A stretch of 64,000 nt of DNA from Corynebacterium sp. Marseille-P4321 (GTDB lineage: Bacteria > Actinomycetota > Actinomycetes > Mycobacteriales > Mycobacteriaceae): the NCBI RefSeq assembly GCF_903645305.1, contig NZ_CAHJXO010000001.1:682001-746000 (forward strand), in the 5' to 3' direction. The number at the start of each line of letters is the position of its first letter. The stretch's first letter is position 1. The notes beneath the pieces are model-generated. The model was not told where the DNA came from, ran no database searches, and saw nothing but the letters and a program-made list of their open reading frames with translations. Below are positions 58,285-64,000 of this stretch, piece by piece. The position numbers and the translations under genes were made by a program.

Positions 58285-58686
58285 GTGTTCAACCTCTTCG
58301 GCAACCGCAAAAAGTCCAGCCATTTCACGCCTCCGCGCGCACCAGGCGAGACGATCCGGCCTGACGACGCGCAGTATCTGCGCGATTGGGTGCAGGGGCG
58401 GAAGTTCGTGGAGGGGTTCGTGGAGCCAGAAACCATGGTCAACGAGATGTCAGTCGTCCTCGTGGACGAAGTAGGCAACTACACACGCCGCCGCATCGGT
58501 GGGCCCAAGGGCATCGACGAGGTATCGAAGTCATTGGGCATTTCGCTTTACGACGTCGAGGAGACCGGGTACCCGGACCGCATGCGCAAAAAGATCGAGC
58601 AAGAACGCATCCTGCGCAAGCGCGAGGAGCAAAAGGAACGCCGCGCCAAATTCGAGCGCGGCGAAAACCCTTACTCCGGCAGCTAG
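58285..58686 (+). CDS. Conserved hypothetical protein, 133 aa
   Basis: A soluble basic protein, beginning with a short hydrophobic patch (MFNLFGN) and ending in a Lys/Arg/Glu-rich helix (KIEQERILRKREEQKERRAKFERGENPY). The central part has YLRDWVQGRKFVEGFVEPETMV and VLVDEVGNYTRRRIGGPKGIDEV. Some homologues in corynebacteria carry loose 'oxidoreductase' labels, for which I see no support. It diverges from aceF and converges on pepA with 9 bases between stops. Confidence 0.75.
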   Translation: MFNLFGNRKKSSHFTPPRAPGETIRPDDAQYLRDWVQGRKFVEGFVEPETMVNEMSVVLVDEVGNYTRRRIGGPKGIDEVSKSLGISLYDVEETGYPDRMRKKIEQERILRKREEQKERRAKFERGENPYSGS

Positions 58687-58695
58687 CTGGCAGAA

Positions 58696-60168
58696 CTACT
58701 GAGCGATGCGGGTGAGCGTTTCCACGATGGTGCGCACGGGCACACCGGTTGCCCGCTTCGGGGTGTAGCCGGTTCCACTACCGCCGTTCCACGCGGGACC
58801 TGCGACGTCGATGTGCGCCCACTGCGTGCCCTCGGTGACAAAGCGCGACAGGTAAAGCCCCGCGAACAACATACCGCCGGTGCGTGCGTTGTGGGTGTTG
58901 CGGATGTCGGCGACCGGGGACTTTAGCTCCTCTTCCTGCTCTTCAAGCAGTGGCATTGCCCATGCAGGTTCACCGACGTCGCGCCCAGCCTGGGCGACCA
59001 TATCGCGCAGCTCGTCGGAGCCCATCACACCCGCCGTCTTCGTGCCCAGAGCAACCAGCTGTGCACCGGTGAGGGTCGCGGTCTCGATGAGGTAGTCCAG
59101 GTTGTCGTCGCAGGCGCGGGCGATAGCGTCCGCCAGCACAAGGCGCCCCTCTGCGTCGGTGTTGAGTACCTCGCTGGTCACGCCGCCGTAGTGGGTGATC
59201 ACATCACCGGGGCGGGTGGCGGTGCCCGATGGCATGTTTTCGGCGAGCGGGAGCCAGGCGTCGATGCGCAGGTTGAGCCCCAGCCGCGCCGCGGCGACGA
59301 TGGCTGCGAGCTGGGCCGCCGAACCTCCCATGTCGGAGATCATGTCCTCCATCTTCGCCGCCGGCTTGAGAGAGATTCCGCCGGTGTCGAAGGTGATGCC
59401 TTTACCCACCAAGCCCACCCGCGTGGCTGCGCCCTCAGGCGCCCAAGTGAGGTGGACCAGACGCGGCGGGCGGGAGGAGCCACGGCCGACAGCCAGGATG
59501 CCGCCGAAGCCCTGGGCCTCCAGCGCGCTTTCGTCCAGCACCTCGATCTGCACGCCGGCAACCGAGGCGGCTTCACCCATGATCTCGGCGTACGTCTCCG
59601 GGTAAAGCAGGTTTGACGGGGTATTGACCAAGTCGCGGGCGAGGTTCACGGATTGCGCGAGGATCACGGCGCGGTCGAACTCCCCGCGCTGGGCCTCGTC
59701 CGCGACAACCGTGACCTGAGGGGCAATAAGCGTGTCCCCGGGGGTGGACTTCAAACCGGTGTAGGAGTAACCGCCGAGCAGCAGGCCCTCCACGGTCGGG
59801 CCGACACCGAACTCGCCGGATACAGCGGCTGTCTCACCGTCGGCTAGCGCCCTCGCGGCTACGCCTGCGCCCCGGCGGACCGCTTCATCGCCGATCTCGG
59901 CGGCGTCGCCGAGGCCGAATGCGAGGTACACGGAGCCGTCGACAAGCACCCGCGTGGCCTCACCCGCAGCCCCCTTCGCGCCGACTGCGGTGAGTGCCTC
60001 GAAGACCCCCTCGGCCCCGAGCTTGGTCACCGGAATCTCCAGGCCCTCCTCGCCTTTGGCGACCGGGATAAGCCGCACACAACCATCGGGGCCTTGGGCG
60101 GCGAAGCGCACAGCGACAGTGCTGCCGCGGGCGGGGAGGGAGACCGGCAAAGCATCCGGAGCAGACAT
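58696..60168 (-). CDS. pepA: Leucyl aminopeptidase (M17), 490 aa
   Basis: A cytoplasmic dinuclear-zinc aminopeptidase that removes N-terminal Leu and other residues. The C-terminal domain holds the metal and catalytic residues: [16 protein letters not shown] (Lys, Asp), [15 protein letters not shown], and the family signature [13 protein letters not shown]. The first ~170 residues are the variable macro-like domain. The ATG at 60168 has AAAGGTGG upstream; the longer frame to 60261 overlaps the divergent ilvE promoter and is unlikely. Confidence 0.95.
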   Translation of the reverse strand: MSAPDALPVSLPARGSTVAVRFAAQGPDGCVRLIPVAKGEEGLEIPVTKLGAEGVFEALTAVGAKGAAGEATRVLVDGSVYLAFGLGDAAEIGDEAVRRGAGVAARALADGETAAVSGEFGVGPTVEGLLLGGYSYTGLKSTPGDTLIAPQVTVVADEAQRGEFDRAVILAQSVNLARDLVNTPSNLLYPETYAEIMGEAASVAGVQIEVLDESALEAQGFGGILAVGRGSSRPPRLVHLTWAPEGAATRVGLVGKGITFDTGGISLKPAAKMEDMISDMGGSAAQLAAIVAAARLGLNLRIDAWLPLAENMPSGTATRPGDVITHYGGVTSEVLNTDAEGRLVLADAIARACDDNLDYLIETATLTGAQLVALGTKTAGVMGSDELRDMVAQAGRDVGEPAWAMPLLEEQEEELKSPVADIRNTHNARTGGMLFAGLYLSRFVTEGTQWAHIDVAGPAWNGGSGTGYTPKRATGVPVRTIVETLTRIAQ

Positions 60169-60250
60169 GGGTGAAACCACCTTTCGTAATCGGTACACGT
60201 TCGAGACTCCGAGCGTACCCAGTGCAGGACACTGCCATCGTCGCGGCGAG

Positions 60251-60256
60251 TATCGT
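60251..60256 (+). promoter_or_regulatory. -10 box TATCGT for leaderless ilvE
   Basis: TATCGT, 7 bases, ATG at 60264. Confidence 0.6.
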
Positions 60257-60263
60257 GGCACAC

Positions 60264-61370
60264 ATGTCTGAGCTCGAATTCACAATCACCCCGTCCGAAA
60301 ACCCCGCCAGCGAGGAAGATCGCGCCAAGGTGCTCGAGAACCCGGCGTTTGGCCAGGAGTTCACCGACCATATGGTGACCATCGAGTGGACCGAAGATGC
60401 CGGCTGGCACAACGCGCAGGTGCGCGCGTACGAGCCTGTCTCGCTTGACCCGGCATCCAACGTGTTCCACTACGGTCAGGCCATCTTCGAGGGGCTGAAG
60501 GCATACCGCCACGCAGACGGCTCCATCACTGCATTCCGCCCCGAACAAAACGCCGAGCGCATGCGTAACTCTGCGCGCCGCATGGCCATGCCCGAACTGC
60601 CGGACGAGATCTTCCTGGAAGCCGTGCGCCAGCTCGTCGAGGTGGACCAGGCGTGGGTGCCGGAGGCAGGGGGCGAGGCGAGCCTTTACCTGCGCCCGTT
60701 CATGATCGGCACCGAGAAAACCCTCGGGGTGAAGCCGTCTTCGAGCTACACCTTCTTCGTCATCGCCTCCCCGGCTGGCGCCTACTTCACCGGCGGCGTG
60801 AAGCCGGTGAGCGTGTGGATCTCCCACGAATACGTCCGCGCGGCCCCCGGCGGCACCGGCGACGCGAAATTTGCAGGCAACTACGCCGCGTCCCTGCTCG
60901 CGCAGGCTGATGCGCAACAGAAGGGCTGCGACCAGGTGGTGTGGCTGGACGCGTGCGAGCGCAAGTACGTCGAAGAGATGGGCGGCATGAACCTCATGTT
61001 CGTCGAGGGATCCGGCGACAACGCGAAGGTGATCACGCCGGAGTTGTCCGGCTCGTTGCTGCCCGGCATCACCCGCAAGTCGCTTCTGCAGGTGGCAGAG
61101 GATCTCGGCTACGCCACCGAGGAGCGCAAGATCACCGTCGAGGAGTGGCAGCGCAGCGCCGAGGACGGCACCATCTCTGAGACCATGGCGTGCGGAACCG
61201 CGGCCGTGATCACCCCCGTGGGCACGGTGAAGAGCAAGGACGGCGAGTTCACCGTCAACGGCAATGAGGCGGGCGAGGTCACTATGGCCATGCGCGAGCG
61301 CCTGCGCGGCATCCAGACGGGCGAGGTGGAGGACACCCACGGCTGGAACGTCACCCTCATCGAGGGCTAG
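60264..61370 (+). CDS. ilvE: Branched-chain amino acid aminotransferase, 368 aa
   Basis: A fold-type IV PLP enzyme that interconverts Leu, Ile and Val with their keto acids. Visible are [19 protein letters not shown], the PLP Lys in [16 protein letters not shown], the Glu/Gly cup [11 protein letters not shown] and [16 protein letters not shown]. It is a single gene between divergent pepA and convergent cobT; the two stops are 9 bases apart. Confidence 0.96.
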   Translation: MSELEFTITPSENPASEEDRAKVLENPAFGQEFTDHMVTIEWTEDAGWHNAQVRAYEPVSLDPASNVFHYGQAIFEGLKAYRHADGSITAFRPEQNAERMRNSARRMAMPELPDEIFLEAVRQLVEVDQAWVPEAGGEASLYLRPFMIGTEKTLGVKPSSSYTFFVIASPAGAYFTGGVKPVSVWISHEYVRAAPGGTGDAKFAGNYAASLLAQADAQQKGCDQVVWLDACERKYVEEMGGMNLMFVEGSGDNAKVITPELSGSLLPGITRKSLLQVAEDLGYATEERKITVEEWQRSAEDGTISETMACGTAAVITPVGTVKSKDGEFTVNGNEAGEVTMAMRERLRGIQTGEVEDTHGWNVTLIEG

Positions 61371-61379
61371 GTAGTTGGG

Positions 61380-62375
61380 CTAGGGCTGCTTATCGACGGC
61401 TCCGCTGAGCACGTCACCCACCAACTCCGCGGCCAGGTTCAGCTGAGGAAGCGCGGCGAGCGCCCCAGCTGCCTGGCCCGTTGTCATATCTAGCGCCAGG
61501 ACGGGGGTCAGGCCGAGCGCCTGCAACGCGCCGACGTGCGAAGGCTCCGGTGAGAGCTGCCCAGCCATGCACCAGCGCTTCGCGCCAGGTGCCAAGCGCT
61601 CTGCCACGTAGGCTGCCTGGGCCACGTAGGCGCCGTCGATAAGCAACGGCGTCTTGCGTACCGCAGCCTGGGCGATAAGCCCCACCAAGCAGGCGAAGTC
61701 CGGCCCCGAGATGTCTGTCAGTACGCCGGCGGTGTCGGCGCTGCGGCCGCGAACGCGGAACATCGCATCGCGGATTACGGCCACTTTCGTCTTCCACACC
61801 TCGTCGTTGATACCGGAGCCGCGACCGATGGCTTCTACGGGTTCGGTGAACGTGAAAGTGCCGTGGATGGCGGCGGCAACGGTGGTGTTTCCCACGCCCA
61901 CGTCGCCGGGGATGAGGATGTCGGCACCGGCGTCAACCTCGCTGTCCGCGATCTGCACGCCGAGAGCGAGAGCTTCCTCGAACTCCTCGGGCGTCATCGC
62001 GGGCTCGGTGTCGATGCAGCCGGTGGGGTGGTCCAAGAACTCGTCGACAAGCCGCACGCTTGCATTCGCCAACCGTGCCGCGGCGTGCACCGGACCAGCG
62101 CCCGCGGCGATCTGCTCCGCCTGCGCGCGGGTTGCCTCAGGCTTCCACGCGGACACCCCATGTCGCGCGATGCCGTGCTCACCCGCGACAACCACCGCGC
62201 GTGCGCGGGCGAACGGCGCAGGGATCTCGCTGTGCTGCGCAGCCGCAATCCACCCTCCCACGGCGCCGAGGCGACCAAGCGAACGGCCGCCCGGGGTGCG
62301 CTCGAGCTCATCGGCGATGCGGCGCGCATGCGACTCGGCGGGCGCTTGAACTGGAGGAAACTCTGCTGGGGCCAC
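61380..62375 (-). CDS. cobT: Nicotinate-nucleotide-dimethylbenzimidazole phosphoribosyltransferase, 331 aa
   Basis: CobT makes alpha-ribazole phosphate for the lower loop of cobalamin. Family blocks are RARAVVVAGEHGIARHGVSAW, the glycine-rich GDVGVGNTTVAAAI, DISGPDFACLVGLIAQAA and the catalytic region LSPEPSHVGALQALGL. cobU and cobS are not adjacent; the neighbours are ilvE and DUF3043. The GTG start lies 8 bases after TAGGCT, whose TAG is the stop of DUF3043. The last codons contain a copy of the GTCGATAAGC word. Confidence 0.93.
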   Translation of the reverse strand: MAPAEFPPVQAPAESHARRIADELERTPGGRSLGRLGAVGGWIAAAQHSEIPAPFARARAVVVAGEHGIARHGVSAWKPEATRAQAEQIAAGAGPVHAAARLANASVRLVDEFLDHPTGCIDTEPAMTPEEFEEALALGVQIADSEVDAGADILIPGDVGVGNTTVAAAIHGTFTFTEPVEAIGRGSGINDEVWKTKVAVIRDAMFRVRGRSADTAGVLTDISGPDFACLVGLIAQAAVRKTPLLIDGAYVAQAAYVAERLAPGAKRWCMAGQLSPEPSHVGALQALGLTPVLALDMTTGQAAGALAALPQLNLAAELVGDVLSGAVDKQP

Positions 62376-62383
62376 GAGAATCG

Positions 62384-62389
62384 AGCCTA
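62384..62389 (-). promoter_or_regulatory. -10 box TAGGCT overlapping the DUF3043 stop codon
   Basis: On the - strand TAG (62389-62387) ends DUF3043 and TAGGCT is followed by 8 bases and the GTG of cobT. Confidence 0.55.
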
Positions 62390-63106
62390 GACCTTCGCGC
62401 CGATGGACACCTGCGGCTTCGGCGAGCGCCAGTTACGCGGCTGAGTGGAGCGCGAGAACGCATACATGCCCAGGCCGAAACCGGTGTCGGCCTCAGGGAA
62501 CTTCGCGCGAACCGCCCGGTTGGCGCGGCTACCGATGATGAAGCCCTCGATGACGATAGTCAGGATGAACACCATCGAAGCGATGCTGAGGAACGCGGCT
62601 ACGCGGGGCAGCCAGGTGCCGATCAACATGGCCAGCAGCATCACAAGCGCGACTGGCATGACGTAGTTATTGAAGAAGCGCTGCGAGTCCACCCAATCGC
62701 GCACGTAGCGGCGCACTGGGCCGCGGTCGCGTTCCATGAGGTAGCGCTCGTCGCCCGCGTCGATATACGTCTGCATCTCGCGGTTGCGCGCGCGGTTTTC
62801 CTCGCGCTCCTTCTTCTTATAGGCCTTCCATTCCTCTTTGGACATGGATTTCTTGAGCTCTTTGCGGCGCTGTTGTTGTTGTGCCGGGCTCAATGCGTTC
62901 GGGTCGCGCACCACGCCGCGTTTGACCTCTTGGTCGTGGCGCTTCGGAGTTGGCCGGCCCTTCGGCGGGGTGTAGCCCTTCGGGTACTTCGGCTCCTCGG
63001 GGGTCTGGGTTTCGCCGCTGGCGGCACCTGTGTCGGGCAGTTCGACCTTGGTCGAGCCGCCGGCCGCCTCAGCTGCTTGCTCGGGTTTCTGCCAGGGAAG
63101 TTTCAC
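62387..63106 (-). CDS. DUF3043 family membrane protein, 239 aa
   Basis: The N-terminal ~145 residues are cytoplasmic and charged, with KGYTPPKGRPTPKRHDQE and a basic helix (KSMSKEEWKAYKKKEREENRAR). A conserved block follows (YIDAGDERYLMERDRGPVRRYVRDWVDSQ), then two helices (VMPVALVMLLAMLIGTWL, FLSIASMVFILTIVIEGFI) and a short tail. The family is restricted to actinobacteria and its function is unknown. Start GTG 63106 lies 7 bases after TAGCCT. Confidence 0.9.
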   Translation of the reverse strand: MKLPWQKPEQAAEAAGGSTKVELPDTGAASGETQTPEEPKYPKGYTPPKGRPTPKRHDQEVKRGVVRDPNALSPAQQQQRRKELKKSMSKEEWKAYKKKEREENRARNREMQTYIDAGDERYLMERDRGPVRRYVRDWVDSQRFFNNYVMPVALVMLLAMLIGTWLPRVAAFLSIASMVFILTIVIEGFIIGSRANRAVRAKFPEADTGFGLGMYAFSRSTQPRNWRSPKPQVSIGAKV

Positions 63107-63113
63107 GCCCACT

Positions 63114-63119
63114 AGGCTA
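63114..63119 (-). promoter_or_regulatory. -10 box TAGCCT for leaderless DUF3043
   Basis: On the - strand TAGCCT, 7 bases, GTG at 63106. Confidence 0.55.
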
Positions 63120-63193
63120 CAAGGCCGGAGGCGTGGAATACGCACCGGGCTAGGTTGGTTGCACCCGTGGAATTGAGTGTGCCCCTTACCCCG

Positions 63194-63199
63194 TATAGT
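63194..63199 (+). promoter_or_regulatory. -10 box TATAGT of the ErpA-like gene
   Basis: TATAGT lies 59 bases before the ATG at 63259, with TTGAGT about 17 bases upstream as a possible -35. The mRNA has a normal leader with GAAGGAGA. Confidence 0.6.
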
Positions 63200-63258
63200 G
63201 GCGGGGCGTACGATGGGGCAGCACTCCACATCAATACACGTGCGAAGGAGAATCTTTC

Positions 63259-63603
63259 ATGACTGCACCTGCATCCACCACCGGTGTGACGCTGACGGAC
63301 GCCGCGGCTGCAAAGGCTAAGGCGCTGCTGGACCAGGAGGGCCGCAACGATCTCTCCTTGCGCATTGCCGTGCAGCCGGGTGGCTGCGCTGGCCTGCGCT
63401 ACCAGCTCTACTTCGACGACCGTGACTTGGACGGCGACAAGGCGGACGAGGTCGGCGGCGTGCGCCTCGTGGTGGACAAGATGAGCGTGCCGTACCTGAT
63501 GGGTGCGACCATCGACTTCGCCGACACGATCGAGCAGCAGGGTTTCACCATCGATAACCCGAACGCCGGCTCGGCGTGCGCCTGCGGCGATTCGTTTAAC
63601 TAA
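63259..63603 (+). CDS. erpA: A-type iron-sulfur carrier protein (ErpA/HesB), 114 aa
   Basis: A small carrier that passes Fe-S clusters to apo-enzymes. The three ligand cysteines are present in the family spacing: GGCAGLRYQLYF and, near the end, SACACGDSF (Cys-x-Cys). LipA and other Fe-S enzymes in the window are possible clients. GGAGA lies 9 bases before the ATG. It converges on the S41-type gene with 9 bases between stops. Confidence 0.94.
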   Translation: MTAPASTTGVTLTDAAAAKAKALLDQEGRNDLSLRIAVQPGGCAGLRYQLYFDDRDLDGDKADEVGGVRLVVDKMSVPYLMGATIDFADTIEQQGFTIDNPNAGSACACGDSFN

Positions 63604-63612
63604 CTGGTTCCC

Positions 63613-64000
63613 CTAGGAAGCGCAGCCGTACTCTGCCCGCAGCCACTCCTTGGCTGTGGGCATTGTCGTATCTTCACGGGCGTCGGTGTCCGGCGGCACG
63701 GGGTCTTCCCCGAACACCTCCCCGGTGCGGGCCTTATCCCAAGCCTGCGTGATCACGAGGACGGAGCCGTCCGGGAAGTCGAACACAGAGTTCGAGGACG
63801 CGTACCCGGCGGTGAGGGAGCCGAAGCTGCGCGAGCGATCCAGGCCACGAAACGCCAGCATTGCCGCCTCGCCGGATGAACCCGTGTTCTCGTCTACCAG
63901 CACCGCCACGGGTGCATCCCACTTGCCTGCCGGCTCGCTCAGCGCCATGCCTGTCGGCGAGATGGAGTTTCCCTCGACCTCGATCGACATTTCTCCCGCC
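63613..64000 (-). CDS. S41-type peptidase domain, 5' end cut by window
   Basis: The C-terminal part of an S41/tail-specific-protease-like domain. The nucleophile loop is VAVLVDENTGSSGEAAMLAF, with Ser in TGSSGE, followed by FGSLTAGYASSN where C-terminal-processing peptidases have a catalytic Lys (G-K); no Lys is present here. That resembles the Ser-His subgroup (nisin-resistance-protein type, TASSxE). The frame is still open at the window edge, with an ATG at 63990 that is probably internal. Confidence 0.75.
   Translation of the reverse strand, partial: AGEMSIEVEGNSISPTGMALSEPAGKWDAPVAVLVDENTGSSGEAAMLAFRGLDRSRSFGSLTAGYASSNSVFDFPDGSVLVITQAWDKARTGEVFGEDPVPPDTDAREDTTMPTAKEWLRAEYGCAS

Noticed and set aside
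62376..62400. Cobalamin riboswitch before cobT
   Set aside because: The gene starts 8 bases after its -10 box and inside the end of DUF3043; no room for a leader RNA.

Overview
The window is a high-GC, gene-dense stretch of an actinobacterial chromosome, most likely Corynebacterium. I infer this from protein families typical of mycolic-acid actinobacteria (DUF3052, DUF4191, DUF3043, a fused RNase H/phosphatase, a CYTH-CHAD protein), the homodimeric pyruvate dehydrogenase AceE, a candidate GlxR/CRP site near aceE, and many start codons placed 6-8 bases after a TANNNT -10 box (leaderless mRNAs). From memory, much of the gene order resembles the Mycobacterium tuberculosis interval from erpA-like/cobT/ilvE/pepB/dlaT/lipB/lipA/glnA1/glnE/glnA2 to RNase H/NIF3/ptkA/ptpA/SURF1/aceE. 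I see no insertion sequence, prophage, CRISPR array or plasmid gene, so this looks like core chromosome with small accessory patches.

Layout. 1-9 kb: a cut secreted protein, an AbgT-family transporter with a large acidic insert, a lipoprotein, a DUF4230 protein, a serine hydrolase, two tandem TRIC-type channels, a membrane protein and a DMT transporter. 9-14.5 kb: a small unknown gene coupled to a succinate-semialdehyde dehydrogenase, two alpha/beta hydrolases, a HAD-IIA phosphatase, a free-standing acyl carrier protein and a secreted protein. 14.6-24 kb: aceE, DUF3052, tRNA-Val(UAC), SURF1, a PtpA-like tyrosine phosphatase coupled to a HAD protein, NIF3, a zinc-ribbon protein and RNase H/phosphatase. 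23.9-33.5 kb: RNase P RNA, an RNB exonuclease, a degenerate galactokinase homologue, CYTH-CHAD, glnA2 and glnE. 33.5-43.3 kb is the most accessory-like part: a Gln-rich membrane protein, thrC, a membrane-anchored trypsin-like protease, NUDIX, a GH25 lysozyme, a VIT metal transporter, a DUF2975/HTH pair with 16-bp iterons, and a CPBP protease fused in frame to a TDT transporter. 43.3-64 kb: glnA, RDD, ThrE-type exporter, DUF4191, lipA, lipB, gcvHTP, dhaKL, the three-lipoyl E2 aceF, pepA, ilvE, cobT, DUF3043, an ErpA-like Fe-S carrier and a cut S41-type peptidase.

Functional themes. Lipoate synthesis (lipB, lipA) sits with its clients (gcvH, aceF), and aceE is in the same window. Nitrogen assimilation is represented by two glutamine synthetases and the adenylyltransferase that modifies the adenylylatable one.

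The most unusual signals are not genes: an exact 10-bp word (GTCGATAAGC) that I hand-count 13 times on either strand, a mirror-symmetric promoter giving two leaderless starts only 17 bp apart, three 16-bp phased iterons in front of the DUF2975/HTH pair, and -10 boxes that contain the stop codon of the preceding gene.
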